DNA of 64,000 nt, taken from contig OZ020616.1 of assembly GCA_963971575.1 (NCBI GenBank), positions 2,686,924 through 2,750,923 on the forward strand, read 5' to 3'. The stretch comes from Liopterus haemorrhoidalis. Taxonomy: Eukaryota; Arthropoda; Insecta; Coleoptera; Dytiscidae. Position numbers and translations under genes: made by a program. The notes beneath the pieces are model-generated. The model was not told the DNA's origin. It saw only the letters and a program-made list of their open reading frames with translations, and did not search any database. How positions within the stretch are numbered: position 1 is the stretch's first letter; each line of letters begins with the position of its first letter. Below, piece by piece: positions 1-10,803 of this stretch.

Positions 1-302
1 TTCATCATCTCATTGATTAATATAATCATACAGATGCCTATAGACGGGTATGCGGCGAAATATATTAATATATAACATTTTCATTCAATCAAATTAATCT
101 GATCAATTTTAATATGACACATAACCTATCCTATTTGACAGTTTATTTTGGATTAATCCAAACAAATCTACCGCTTAAGTATTTTCTTGTTTAAGCTTAA
201 GTTTAAACCAAAAACTGAAACTGTGCAACAACTAAACCATAAACTAAAACTTAAGCCTAAATAAAAACTTAAGCGGTTACTGTGCAACTGGGCCTAAGAA
301 AA
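1..302. other. AT-rich intergenic stretch with a possible MITE end
   Basis: I see no gene here. The part from about 170 to 297 is built from repeated CTTAAG-type words on both strands (cttaagtat, aagcttaag, aaacttaagcggtt) and ends in TGTGCAACTGGGCC. That looks like one end of a MITE, but I could not find a matching opposite end, so the family is open. Confidence 0.3.
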
Positions 303-765
303 AATTATGAAAAATTTTTCAAAATTTTTTCGTTTTATCAAAAAATGTCTCAAATAAAAGTTGTTAGTTATTGCTTTTATAACAACATTTATAAAACAAT
401 TTTTTTAGAAATATTTTTCTGTAGTTAAATATTCGCAAAAATCTTAAAATTGACACGTAAACTCCCATTTCTAGTTAACCGATTTTTACCAAAAGTTGAT
501 CTATTCGTGCCATTGATGTCAAAAGCTTAAATATGAAGTTTCATAAAAATCCTTTTAGCCGAATTTGTTCTGTACGCAGACAGACAGACAGACGGACAGA
601 CGGACAGAAGGACAGACGGACGGACGGACAGACGGACAGACAGACCGACAGACATCATGCTAAAAATAGTCAAAACGTTATGTCGGGACCTCAATTCGTG
701 GAGATCCATCGAAATCTCGAAATGTCAAAATCGGTATGATCACAATACCTCCCTTATATATATTG
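303..765 (-). repeat. Interspersed repeat R1, truncated copy with GACA/GACG microsatellite
   Basis: This is the reverse complement of the R1 copy at 16322-16990. It runs from the block containing 'ttttatcaaaaaatgtctca', through the microsatellite at about 577-652 (GACA/GACG units), to 'cctcccttatatat'. It lacks the terminal ACCGACCGCCA. Short open frames across the microsatellite on both strands encode only Arg/Thr/Asp or Ser/Val/Cys repeats and are not genes. Confidence 0.8.
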
Positions 766-911
766 ACCTTGCAACCCCCGCTGTTGTAAAAAGGTCTATA
801 ACAAGTACCTGCATGTAAGACGTTCCTACGAAATATATTGGATAACAAGAACGAAGTTGAAATTAAAAGAAGACGTATATCAGAACGTGAAAAGGTAAAA
901 AAAAGTCAAAA

Positions 912-1046
912 TACGATAGAACAAAAATTTGACGTGATAGGTAGAAACTGTTAACATTTTTAAAATCAGCACCCCAAAATTAGTTAAAAACAAGTATCAG
1001 ATCTAAGTCAGCAAAAAAAAGTTTAAATTTGTTTACCAGTCTTGTC
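912..1046 (-). mobile_element. End fragment of the TTA-flanked DNA transposon
   Basis: The stretch matches, in reverse complement, the left 130 or so bases of the element at 61586-62708 (shared words: ttagttaaaaacaagtatca, agatctaagtcagc). It ends in TTTACCAGTC, a degraded form of that element's CACTGGTCAAC terminus. No coding part is kept. Confidence 0.65.
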
Positions 1047-1114
1047 CTCTACGTAGATTCCAAGAAAGCAGAAATTACAAAAATGTTTTTGTTTTAACAT
1101 GTAGAATTCTCTAA

Positions 1115-1585
1115 TACCCTTTTCACACTAGATCTTTAAGACGATTGAACTTAAACTTCATCGATGTTTAATATCGGTTTGCTTTCACACTTGATGTTTA
1201 ATTTGAAGAAGAAATCTCCATGTAAAGCTAGTATGTATTGCCAACATAATTTCATATCGTTTGAATTTATTCTGTCATTATTTTGTATATCGAGGTTGGG
1301 AGAAGTTTATTTTTTATATTTATTTAAATAATAACGCAAATAATCTTCTCATAACCTCGATATATAAAATGATAACAGCTGAACATAGATAAAAGAAGAG
1401 AAGCACAAATTTAAGGAGTATTTTTTTATAATGGGAATTAAGTTGGCAATGCGGGCGAAGTTTAAGACGCAGATCTCTGTCTTAAACATCGGTCGTGTTT
1501 AGACGAGGCCGTACGGTTTCACATTAGCGTTTAAAGATCCATTCACTTAAACATCCGATCTTAAAGATCTAGTGTGAAAAGGGTA
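1115..1585. mobile_element. MITE family A, copy 1 (TAA target duplication)
   Basis: The 471-bp element has terminal inverted repeats of about 27 bp that begin TACCCTTTTCACACTAGATC. It is flanked on both sides by TAA (1112-1114 and 1586-1588). A TWA duplication is typical of PIF/Harbinger-type elements. Most of the interior is an imperfect palindrome built from 'cttaaacatcgatgttta'-like words. A second copy, inverted, lies at 48985-49589. There is no coding capacity. Confidence 0.8.
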
Positions 1586-1990
1586 TAAAGGAGATTTTAC
1601 ATTTTCATTTAATATTTGATATGTTGAAATATATTTCTAAATATAATACAGAATATTTCAAAACTTATTTTTAAAAACTTTCGGTTTCAAAGAAAACTTT
1701 TGTTTATTCACATTTAACATGGTTGTGATAATACTTCAGCATTGTAACTCTTTAAAGACGTATTTATTTACAGAATTATAAAATAACTACTGCCACTACA
1801 TACATGTAACTTTCCAGACTTTTGCTTTGGTAGCCAGAGGCGGATTGAAGTTTAATTACGAATTTCGGCATGTACTCCGAGGATAAAAAACAAAAATAAA
1901 CTATAATAATTAATAACTTTCCGAATTTTACAATTATTATGTTACACGTTCACTATTAAAGGATTTTTTATGCAAATCTAAAAAAAAAAA

Positions 1991-2142
1991 AATCAGCTGT
2001 GGCCACTACAGGACCGACCGCCATCATAAAGTACTTGTATAAAATACATTCTAGCAGCAGAGTAGAAATAGCTTGGCCTAATATTTTCTAACAGAGATAT
2101 TATTTATCATGACCATAGAAACGTTACGTATGAAAAATTGAA
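1991..2142 (-). repeat. R1 terminal fragment
   Basis: It contains the conserved R1 end: ATCAGCTGTGGCC, a short inverted repeat, then ACCGACCGCCATC, followed by 'tctagcagcagagtagaaat'. It breaks off at 'gaaaaattga'. The bases just after it (about 2141-2190) hold a separate recurrent motif, GTGAAGTGTGAATATTCACA, also seen near 39793, 40818 and 45374. Confidence 0.7.
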
Positions 2143-2284
2143 GTGAAGTGTGAATATTCACACATTTCAGGGTTTCGCAGGTATATAATAAGTGAAGGCG
2201 GCATGCTGAGTGTGTAGGACAAATTTTACTTTGTAGTAATCACGGCAAAATGAACGACATTTTTAAAATAATTTATCGTCTGTT

Positions 2285-3030
2285 AATCATATAATAAGAC
2301 TGGTTATTAAATTTACGCTCTTAAAAATTAAATGCAACATTTGTCAAAATATAACTAGAATTTTGACAAAATAATTTCAACATAATAAAAATGCAAACAA
2401 ACACAGAAAAAATAAAATTCACTCCGTACTCGAACTCGGAACCCTCGTTTCCAGCGCATTTTAGCTTACGACACCAGTGCTCTAACCATTACATTGGTAT
2501 AACTTTTGTACTTTGTGAACCAAAAACTACAAAAAATGCGTTATTTTCCATGATCTGATCAAAAATTCCTGTTGTACTATTTCGGTTTACACCAATATAC
2601 ATTACTTAGAATTTTTTTAGATTTTTAGTTTAAACTATCTGGGCTACAGGGTGTGGGACAAAATTTTTGTTGCACAATTTTGGCAAAAATCGCCACAAAA
2701 TAATTTATTTTGCAAAAATAAAAATTTGATCGTTAATCCACGTACTACGGGCTTTCATTTGATACCCTACTCAGAATTAAAAAAAAAAAAAATTTGTTTT
2801 CGATGAGCACATATTTGTTTATATTTTTAGGGGGGTATGTTTTTTAGATGTTTTAGTATTTTTCCTATGTGCGGGTCAAAGAGTTGTATAAGCATGCCAA
2901 ATTTCAACTCTCTAGGTTTAGCCGTTTGGCTACAATTTTTACCGAACAGACAGACAGACAGACAGACAGACAGACGACAAAATGACGGTATAAGGGTTTT
3001 TTGGTCATACCTACAAAACCCTAAAAAATT
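2285..3030 (+). repeat. Interspersed repeat R2, near full-length copy
   Basis: This about 750-bp copy shares, in order, the same blocks as 39784-40560 and 46427-47245 (both inverted). The blocks are 'aatttacgctc', a tRNA-like segment, 'ctacagggtgtgggacaaaa', 'atcgttaatccacgtacta', 'tgagcacatatttgttta', 'caaatttcaactctctagg', a GACA microsatellite (about 2948-2976), then 'ataagggttttttggtcata' and 'ctacaaaaccctaaaaa'. Open frames inside it are shadows of the repeat. The class is uncertain; a SINE-like or Helitron-like non-autonomous element would fit. Confidence 0.75.
2419..2497 (-). repeat. tRNA-like segment inside R2
   Basis: Read on the minus strand, the segment has a box A-like TGGTTAGAGCACTGG and, about 50 nt later, a box B-like GAGTTCGAGTA. 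This is the arrangement of an internal RNA polymerase III promoter. I could not fold a convincing acceptor stem, so this is not a functional tRNA gene. It sits at the same place as the tRNA-like pieces in the R2 copies near 40367 and 46997. Confidence 0.5.
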
Positions 3031-3392
3031 GATACTTATTCAAAAAAATTTCGTTTTATCAAAAAATGTCTCAAATAGTTGTTAGTTATTGCTTTTATAG
3101 CAACTTTTGTTAAATACATTTTTTCGAAATATTTTTCTGATGTTAAATATTTGCAAAAATCTTAAAATCGACACAAGTAAACTCCCGTTTCTAGTCAACC
3201 GATTTTTACCAAAAGTTGATCAACTCGTGCCGTTCTACTACAAAAATTCTACTACACTGTTTAAACCGACAAACAGCATGCTAAAAATAGTCAAAACGTT
3301 ATGTAGGGACCTCAATTCGTGAAGATCTCTCGAAATGTCAAAATCGGTATGATCACAATACCTCCCTTATATATGTTGGCGGTCGGTAAAAA
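3026..3392 (-). repeat. R1 copy with its microsatellite replaced
   Basis: It matches R1 from 'tttcgttttatcaaaaaatg' to the terminus TTGGCGGTCGGT at 3380-3392. Where other copies have GACA repeats, this one has 'ctactacactgtttaaaccg'. The copy directly follows the end of the R2 copy. Confidence 0.75.
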
Positions 3393-4045
3393 TACGACTG
3401 TATATTTTGTGTCCACATAAAGAAAAATGCAAAAAATTCTGTGACAGTTCTTATAAATTTGAGTTCAGTACTAATTTAGAAACGTGTATCAAAACTAATA
3501 TGTCTTATGCCAAAATAAGAAGACTAACAGATTTCAGTCAAACTACTTCTTATGTAACTCGTTTTAAAACTAAAAATACTTTCAAAACAGTCGCATCGTG
3601 TACGCTTTCCACTCAGACCAAAACAAAATTACGGGCTGCCATTTCATAATTATATTAATATTATGTTAAAGCCATAATGGACATCTGTTATTTTAATACA
3701 TGACACTACTAATTATTATTAAATTATTATTTAGCCAATTTTCTATTGTTCTGCCATTTATGTTATAGCAATTACACGTAATTATATTTAAATAATAATA
3801 GAATGTCAACACTAGATTCTATGTTTATCAAACCAGAAATCTGTTCAGTGACATTAAAATAACTTGTCTGTCACAATAGTTCTCAACCTCGAGATGTAGA
3901 GATGAATTTTACAATATGTTTTACAAAATTTAGCAAGTTCTTTATAACTATATACAGGGAATTGACCTGATGAATTGATCTCTATGGCCGAGAGAGATTT
4001 AACATCTATATCTATAAAATTACTTAGGTGTCCTTCCAGAGTTTT
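3393..4045. other. No recognised gene
   Basis: An 80-residue open frame at 3407-3649 (+) has seven Cys but no family pattern I recognise. It has no related copy in the window. The rest is AT-rich. I treat the frame as unproven. Confidence 0.3.
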
Positions 4046-4202
4046 TACCGACCGCCAACATATATAAGGGAGGTATTGTGATCATACCGATTTTGACATT
4101 TCGAGATTTCGATGGATCTCCACGAATTGAGGTCCCTACATAACGTTTTGACTATTTTTAACATGATGTCTGTCGGTCTGTCTGTCCGTTCGTCCGTCTG
4201 TC

Positions 4203-4233
<31 letters not shown>

Positions 4234-4262
4234 GTACACGTGCAGAGCAAATTCGGCTAAAA
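4046..4262 (+). repeat. R1 left-half copy with TCTG/TCCG microsatellite
   Basis: It begins with ACCGACCGCCAACATATATA and continues through 'ggtccctacataacgttttg' to the microsatellite at about 4168-4231. It then breaks off after 'gtgcagagcaaattcggcta'. Open frames on both strands only translate the repeat. Confidence 0.8.
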
Positions 4263-5061
4263 TAATAATAAAAAGTTTATTGTTATTATCTAATAACTTT
4301 GACAATTCCTTGAACAACCTTTTTACCCTTTTTCCACGAAATGCCTAAAAATTACTTATAAAAAGACGTCTCTCTGAAGAGGAGATCAGTCAGTATTCGG
4401 TCTGCATAGCATTAACATCTAATTTGTTAAATTCTTAGAAGCACTGTGTCGGCATTCTGGTGGACTATTCGATTCTGTTTGTTTTGTTTTATTCATTAAT
4501 TTAATTACATTTTACCCTTTCAAACTTAACTTTTTGTAAATATTTATTATAATAAATCAAATTCATTAATTTTACACCGTCTTACTTAACTTTCACTTTT
4601 AAGAACTTAAGTGAACATTTAAGAACCAGACTTATTACAAGATGCTTCATCTGTCGGTTGGTAAGTACTAATACATATCATTTAAGGCACATATCGTAAT
4701 GATGAACCCTGGACAACACTCACGCCTACTATCGAACTCCTTTAGTCAGGAATCTCACTTCAGTTTGAGATCAGACTTTATATATATATATCACAGGCTC
4801 GCTACCTAGTGGATAATAAATGGTACGTTTTAAAGTAACGTAACGGGTTCGCTACAATTATGAAGAAATAGAGAAATTGCTCAATGAATGGATCGCTTCG
4901 AAGGACGAGCCGTTTTTCCGTCACGGAATACAACAACTGCCAGACAGGTGGGACAAAATAATAGCAAGTGATGGCTAATACTTTGTATAATGTATTTTTT
5001 CATGTTTTTTTTTTTCATAATAAAGTTTTTTCTAGAAGAAAAAAACGGACATCACCTAATA
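4263..5061. other. Non-coding stretch with a possible LTR-type promoter
   Basis: No coding frame is supported. At about 4355 there is TATAAAA. Some 30 bases later there is GATCAGTCAGT, an arthropod initiator-like sequence, in a context resembling an LTR promoter. I could not find matching LTR ends or a primer-binding site, so a solo LTR is only a guess. Confidence 0.2.
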
Positions 5062-6368
5062 CAAGGTGTCTCAAAAGAAATTTTATATTTAGTGGATCGA
5101 TTAAAAAAAAAGTAAGCCGTATATAGAAAAAATGTTTATTAATTATTAAAATACACTTTTTGGGGATTTATTTCTTAAAAATAATATCGTCTAAATGTAG
5201 ACCCTTGCGTTCTCGGCACTCATTTAATCGAACAGTAAAATTACTTATGACGTCTCGGCAGGTGGACTCAGGGATGGCTTATTTCGTGACGGATATTTTC
5301 TTTCAAATGCGCCAGTGAAGTCGGTTTATTGGCGTAAACTTTAGATTTAAGATAAACCCATAGGAAAAAGTCCATAGGGGTTAAATCTGGACTGCGTGGA
5401 GGCTTATTTATGTCACCTCTCCGGGAGATCAATTTGCCTGAGAAAATTTCACGAACACGTGGCAGAGACATATTGGACGTGTGTGAAGTTGCTCCGTCCT
5501 GTTGGAACCATGTTCTTTCGTTATAGCCAGGAAAGTTTTGCAGTTCAGGTACCAAGAAGTTGTCTAACATCTCCACATAACGCTCTGAATTCACTATAAC
5601 TGCACGCCCCCTTTCGTCTTCAAAAAGTAAGGGCCGATAATTCCTCGCGCCGACATCGCAGCCCATACGGTCACTTTAGGCGAATGTATGGGTTTCTGAT
5701 GTTTGCGTTTCGGATTCGTTACACTCCAGTAGCGGCAGTTCTGCTTATTTACGTGGCCATTAAGATGAAAATGAGTTTCATCCGAAAACAAAATGTTGGT
5801 AAACGTTGAAAATCGCTCAATCACCTGATTTACGAAATTAAGCCTCTGACTGGCATCTTGGGGCTTTAATTCTTGCACCAATTGAATTTTGTAGGGGTGC
5901 AGCTTTAGGTCTTTGTGCATAATGCGATGTAATGATGATCTATGCACATTTAAAGCACTTGCGCGCTTCCGAATTGAAAGGTTCGGGTCGTCACGAACAG
6001 ACTGATTAACATTCTCCACGTTTTCTACCGTTCTTGATGACCTAGGTCGCCCGGATTTTGATTTATCCAGCGTTGTACCAGTCTCTTCAAACTTTTTAAC
6101 CCAATGTCGAATGAGAGGAATGCTTGGCGCATCATTTAAGTGGCGAAAACCTCGAATACTGCAGAATTTTCTACGCGCTACAGTCGCCGAATCACCGTTT
6201 TTGTAAAACTCTCGCACGCATAACGCGCGGTCTGCTCCCGAGAAACTCTCCATAGCGACTGAATTCCCAAGAGCCAGGCTACCGATTGACATAACCCCCG
6301 CGCCCCTCGGATACGTTGCGTTCACGCAGTAAGCTAAATAAATATAAAATTTCTTTTGAGACACCTTG
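5062..6368 (-). mobile_element. DD41D mariner-like element, copy 1, complete ends
   Basis: The element is bounded by inverted repeats beginning CAAGGTGTCTCAAAAG, with TA on each side (5060-5061 and 6369-6370). This is the Tc1/mariner target duplication. It is 1307 bp and contains one transposase pseudogene on the minus strand. It is almost identical to the copy at 38143-39392. Confidence 0.92.
5181..6253 (-). pseudogene. DD41D mariner-like transposase, two frameshifts
   Basis: The protein would start with MESFSGADRALC (about 6253) and is of the Tc1/mariner superfamily: N-terminal helix-turn-helix region, then a DDE/D nuclease. All three acidic residues are present: FSDETHF, WFQQDGATSHT and SPDLTPMDFFLW. 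By analogy with Drosophila mariner, the third Asp is the one in TPMD. Forty-one residues separate the second and third Asp (counted in the sister copy, aligned here), the spacing reported for the rosa-type DD41D group. A run of A near 5625 is one base shorter than in the sister copy and shifts the frame after the PYF motif. A two-base deletion near 5278 shifts it again near the C terminus. The gene can therefore not make a full transposase. An upstream in-frame extension to 6364 is only terminal-repeat sequence. Confidence 0.9.
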
Positions 6369-6370
6369 TA

Positions 6371-7035
6371 TATCCTTTATATAGAAGTACTTTCAAATTG
6401 AACCATCTGTATGTGTTAGCAAGAATATCAGTTATCCTAGAGCTGATCTGACAGAATGAGATACATCATTAATTAATCTCGTGCAGGAGTTACAGTCGAT
6501 AATGTAATATCAGTTGATATCTGAGTATGTTAAGGGTAGCCGAGTGCTTAGAAGGCCCTACATACATGCACACGTCTAAACACATCATAATTTATCGAAC
6601 ATAACTAAACCATTTACTATTCTAAATATAGTCAAGAACTCCAATTAGTTGCTAATAATTAACCAAAGGTTTTTTACTTTTTGAGCGATCGTCGCAAATG
6701 TGTAAACCATAGCGAATATTCAGTTATTCTACTTCGACCTGTATAACCTTTGTTTAAATAAATATCTTGAATTGTTTTAGAGATTAATTCAGAAGAATTG
6801 ATTAAGATATCATCCCAGCATGCCACAACAAGTTGTGTATGGATTAATTTATATAAAGATAAAAGATATAAACTCAAGGCGATCACAAAATTATCCTCTG
6901 CCAAAAAGATCTTTCTATTTATCACAGTATTAAAATAAAATTCTTGTTAATGCCAACAAAATTATAAAGGTATATATTTATTTTATATACCAAAATATGT
7001 TGCTATAAGTGTACGCAAAATGTCTCAATTCAATG
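6371..7035. other. No recognised feature
   Basis: AT-rich sequence. An 83-residue open frame at 6674-6925 (-) shows no recognisable domain and no second copy. I see nothing else. Confidence 0.3.
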
Positions 7036-7080
7036 AAAAAAAATCAGTTGTGGCCCCCACAGGACCGACCGCCATCACAT
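7036..7080 (-). repeat. R1 terminus fragment
   Basis: About 45 bases of the R1 end: ATCAGTTGTGGCC, CCACAGGACCGACCGCCATC, then divergence. Confidence 0.65.
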
Positions 7081-7188
7081 TACATTTTTCCGACCGTTTC
7101 TCCCTCGGAAGGCATCGAGCAACCACCGAGGTAAAACCACTAGTAAAATTTCCCCAAAATAATTAGTGGTCGGATTCCACTATAATAA

Positions 7189-8088
7189 ATAGGGGATAGG
7201 CATGATTTTTTTAATTTTTTTTATTATATTCCTCTTGTTGCATATAAACATAAGAAACAGTTTTTTTTTTTTAATTTGAAGGCTTAAAAAAATCATAAAT
7301 GTATGTAGTGCGCGAAAACGTCGTGTGACGTCATACCCTTGTAACTGACACACGACACTACTAGTCTACTCAGCGTACATGACTATGTACGCTGGGTAGA
7401 CAATTATTTTTAGTCTGTTGTGAACTTATTTGTTTGTATAACTTTTATAGGTTATGTAAAGTTAGAGTGATTTTAATTAAAATAAAGTTTAATTCTATAA
7501 AAACAATTTATACATGTTTACCGAATTAAATTTTATATTAAAATATATAAAATATGGAAGATCCAGGCCCCAGTACTTCGAAACATAGTCGAAAATATTG
7601 TTTAGTACCAATGTGCACAAATAGTTCAATTAGAAATCCAAAAAAATAATTTATATCATTACCTGATGACGAAAAACAACAGAAAAGCTATGAGGCGAAA
7701 TAAAACCGATATTTCAGAAAAAAGTAAATTTTATGTTTGTGAAAACCATTTTAATGTGAGTACATATATTTTATAAATTATTTTAATAATAAATGCGTGA
7801 AAAATTGTTTAAAAACAAATACAAAACTCTCAAACAATACAATATAAACACGTAAACATTATGTTTTGTCTGTATCTGTGACGTCAAACTCTTACAGTCT
7901 CAGTCGTATCTACTCGGCAACCTTCGCGGCGTGGTCGGCTTATTTCAAATTTACAATATTTTAATTAAAAAATTTGGCTATAATATTAATTAAAATGTGA
8001 TTTTTGTTGTGTTAGGTGACATAACTAACATTAAAATATCAAAAAAATGTAGTTTTAAGGAAATATAAATTTTATGCGTATCCCCTAT
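7189..8088 (+). mobile_element. THAP-domain DNA transposon, copy 1 (900 bp)
   Basis: Both ends carry an inverted repeat, ATAGGGGATA followed by G or C and then GCAT. The interior has a broken THAP exon, then intron-like sequence. Two long blocks (7190-7560 and 7770-8080) recur inverted at 25210-26589. THAP domains are the DNA-binding part of P-element-type and several other transposases. Which superfamily this is cannot be settled, because no catalytic domain is left and I found no clear target duplication. Confidence 0.65.
7554..7756 (+). pseudogene. THAP domain exon, degraded
   Basis: Starting at ATG 7554, the frame encodes the start of a C2CH THAP finger (KYCLVPMCTNSS). A stop codon follows the PKK residues, then FISLPDDEKQQK. 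After a one-base frame change it reads RNKTDISEKSKFYVCENHF, which supplies the second zinc-ligand pair (C...H) and the usual HF ending. A donor-like GTGAGT follows at 7757. The stop and the frameshift show it is dead. Confidence 0.65.
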
Positions 8089-8260
8089 TGTAGGTCCCAT
8101 ATAATTGTTATATACAGGCAACACACACAACACAACTGTATGCGGGGAAATAGCCTACGTTCGAAATATGTTCAGTACGAACTTGTCAGTTCAGAGCATC
8201 GAGCATGACACTCTAAGAAGAAGAAGTCTACACATCGCTACCATTTCTGGAGAAAGATAG

Positions 8261-8386
8261 AGGGCCAATTTCTGAAAGCTTAGCCGAGTTTAAACTCGGT
8301 TACAATATAACAATCCCAAAAGTAACCATAACAACCCTTTTCTAACTATTTAGTTATAGTTAACTAAGCTTTCAGAAACCGGCCCT
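8261..8386. mobile_element. Tiny MITE (126 bp)
   Basis: Its inverted repeats are about 23 bp (AGGGCC, two variable bases, then TTTCTGAAAGCTTAG). The flanks are TAG on each side (8258-8260 and 8387-8389). The interior is a degenerate GTTACTAT-type palindrome. It has no coding content. Confidence 0.65.
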
Positions 8387-8426
8387 TAGTTGCCACTTTT
8401 TGTACCTACAAAATGTATTACCAGAT

Positions 8427-8717
8427 TCAGAATATATAAAGATCATATATAAAATATATATCCAATGGCGTTAAATCTAGTGAACATGGATAATACTCAA
8501 CACTGCCGCTTCGTCCAAGCCATCTGATTGAGAAATTTTCATTCACATAAGCCTTAACATCGTAATGAAAGTGGGGAGGTGTCCCATCTTGTTGAAAATA
8601 CAATTTCATCTCATTCTCAAATAACTCAAGAAGGTATCAAACGAATGATTGCTAAAGCATGTTGAGGTACACGGCAGTGTACCTCAAAAGTGTGAAATAT
8701 TTCTGGACACCCTGTAT
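8427..8717 (-). pseudogene. Mariner-like transposase remnant
   Basis: A 60-residue frame contains LYFQQDGTPPHFHYDV and LDLTPLDIYF, degraded versions of the second and third acidic motifs of the DD41D-type transposases elsewhere in the window. The flank at about 8690-8717 reads CTGGACACCCTGTA on the plus strand, a mariner-like terminus. The N-terminal half is missing. Confidence 0.7.
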
Positions 8718-9108
8718 TGGAATTAATACTGAAATATCGTACTCATAGAAGTATGTTAGGTTAGCGATGAGTGTTAAATCAAAGCGACAATATGAAAGCT
8801 TGCAGCAGCTTTTGTAAAATTGGGATAAAAAAATCTCCATTAATACTGGGTTAGTCTGTTTTTCACGCTGACATTAATATAAAGGACGAATTTGAAGTAA
8901 TATGGACATTCCCTTTAACATGGAAATTTTAGCAGAGTCCTTCGTTTCATCATTGTCCTTAAAAAGAATAGGTAAGACAGACAAGATTCAATTTTCCATG
9001 AATATAATAGAATTGGGAAATATTGAATATGGCAAATACTTGCGTCCAATTTTAATTTTTTTAGTTTTAAACAGTGATGCACGATTTTTTTACAACAATC
9101 TATATTAA
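8718..9108. other. No recognised feature
   Basis: Short open frames on both strands overlap here (8902-9108 + and 8915-9169 -). None has a recognisable motif. I see nothing else. Confidence 0.3.
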
Positions 9109-9335
9109 TAAAATTGAAGGCTATATCGATTTCTACACTTTTCAGATGATTATAAGACAACATCCGCAAAAAAAATTTTTTTGTCTATCTGTCTGTCTGT
9201 CTGTTTGTATGTCTGTCTATCTGTTTGTCTGTCTGTCCGTCCGTCTGTCTGTCTATCTGTCTGTCTGTCTGTCCGATATTCACACAAAAATGTCTAGACA
9301 TATTTTTACGAAATTTTGTACGAAAAAAAAATGCA
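9109..9335 (+). repeat. Interspersed repeat R3 with TCTG microsatellite
   Basis: The words 'taaaattgaaggctatat', 'cagatgattataagacaaca' and 'tccgcaaaaaa' lead into a TCTG/TCCG microsatellite (about 9181-9273), then 'attcacacaaaaa'. The same order is seen at 63450-63590. R3 is thus a third family carrying the same tetranucleotide. Confidence 0.65.
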
Positions 9336-9380
9336 TATGATCGGGGTGATATTCAAAATGTTTAACAACAAGTACGCTAA

Positions 9381-9428
9381 AGAGAGAGAAGGCGGGAGGG
9401 AGGGAGGAAGGAAGAAAGGAAAGTAAGT

Positions 9429-9477
<49 letters not shown>

Positions 9478-9497
9478 GGAGAGAGACAGAGATAGGA
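9381..9497. repeat. GA-rich microsatellite
   Basis: A purine tract (GGGA, GGAA, then GA repeats) on the plus strand. On the minus strand it translates to Leu/Ser runs, which explains two long shadow frames. Confidence 0.85.
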
Positions 9498-9651
9498 GGT
9501 CAAATTCTTCTAAAGATTTACCCATCAAATTTACTGTCATTAAATGACTTGTAGTGTCGACTAATAAACTATTTCTTTTCACATCAATTATGTCATTCAT
9601 CACCCTGAACCTTCTTTCAGCTTCTGCTGAATTTACAGCAATTACATTCAA
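9493..9651 (-). pseudogene. hAT transposase C-terminal (dimerisation) fragment
   Basis: Fifty-three residues read NSAEAERRFRVMNDI, then KRNSLLVDTTSHLM. This is the C-terminal hAT dimerisation motif (acidic and aromatic residues around 'SAEAERRFS.MN', then 'RN.L'). It is fused to the microsatellite translation, so only this stub of the transposase remains. Confidence 0.75.
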
Positions 9652-9737
9652 AATTCTTTTCGCTGTCCTATACTATATAGTAAGTAGTACTAGAGATGGC
9701 AATAAAAATTAACTACTAAAAATCTACGCCTAGGTTT

Positions 9738-10770
9738 GGGAGGTATTTAAGATACTCGGAGTAGAAGAAAATTTAATCCAGGCAATTCGTAGCCTCTACA
9801 CAACCACCAGAAATTACATCAGGCAAGGAACTATGCAGTCCGATGAATTTATAACAACAGAAGGTGTAAGACAGGGGGGAGTCCTGAGTCCAGTACTTTT
9901 CATCATTCTAATGGATGATACCATGAAAGAAATTAAAAATAGAGTGAAGAAGCGTAATATTGGATACAGTAACCTACAACCAGTGAACATTGCCGAATGT
10001 GCGTTTGCAGACGACATAGTAATATGCGCAAAAAATAAGGAAGACTTACAAGCAAATGTAAATATATGGAAGGAGGCGTTACTTAAAAGAAATATGGAAA
10101 TAAACCACAGTACAATCAAGGTAATGGTCATTGGTAAAGAGGAAGTTCAGATAAATTTAACTCTGGACGCAGTGAAAATTGTACAGGTCAGCAGCTTTAA
10201 GTATTTAGGAGTTATATTAGAGAGCAAAGGGAGAGACGAAAAAGAAATCATTAGTAGAATTAAAGATTCAGCAAATGTATTCCAGGCCCTGAATAAAATC
10301 AAAAGAAATAAGTAAAAACACAAAACTCCTAGTATACAAAACGATTTACCTACCCACATTAACATATGGTTGCGGGTCCTGGATACTTTCCGATCGGCTC
10401 GAGAGCAAAGTTCAAAATGCATAAATGAAATTTTTAAGAAGAGTTAATGGTGTCACAAAACTTGACAGAATAAGAAGTGAAACAATACAAGAAGAGCTAC
10501 AGGTCGAAGCAGTAGAAGAAACAATATACAGACAGAATTAAGATGGTATGGTCACATCACAAGAATGAAGCAAGAAAGTCAATAAATATATGGCAAGCCA
10601 GAACTTCAGGAAGCAGACCAAGAGGAAGACCTCATAAAACATGGAACCAAACAGTGTCACAAATCCTAGATAAAAAAGAACTGACATGGAAAGAAGCAGA
10701 AAATAAGGCTCACAATAAGACAGATTGGCGCAACTTCATAAAAGAAATAGACTGAGAAGAACAACCTCTA
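9738..10770 (+). pseudogene. Non-LTR retrotransposon (LINE) reverse transcriptase, 5'-truncated
   Basis: Translation begins inside the palm region (WEVFKILGVEENLIQAIRSL). It continues with GVRQGGVLSPVLFIILMDD and the catalytic AFADDIVICA (the YADD-equivalent box). FKYLGVILESKGRD, the thumb-side motif, follows. After a stop at about 10315 the C-terminal region persists in several frames, including 'RPRGRPHKTWN' and 'WKEAENKAHNKTDWRNFI'. The 5' truncation is typical of LINE insertions. Frame breaks show it is inactive. The Tc1 element at 10804 abuts its 3' end. The clade is not certain. Confidence 0.85.
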
Positions 10771-10803
10771 CACCGAATGGTAGAAGAGGTTTCTGACTAT
10801 ATA

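Noticed and set aside
533..739. Open frames across GACA/TCTG tracts (also at 527, 4045, 4112, 16323, 16390, 16414, 46415)
   Set aside because: They translate a microsatellite in repeats R1 and R2; composition is only the tetranucleotide code, and the frames appear on both strands.
4355..4830. Solo LTR of a retrotransposon
   Set aside because: A TATA box and initiator-like site exist, but no paired ends, target duplication or primer-binding site could be found.
5396..5599. 67-residue plus-strand frame, with a twin at 38464-38667
   Set aside because: Antisense shadows of the DD41D transposase; conserved only because the two elements are near-identical.
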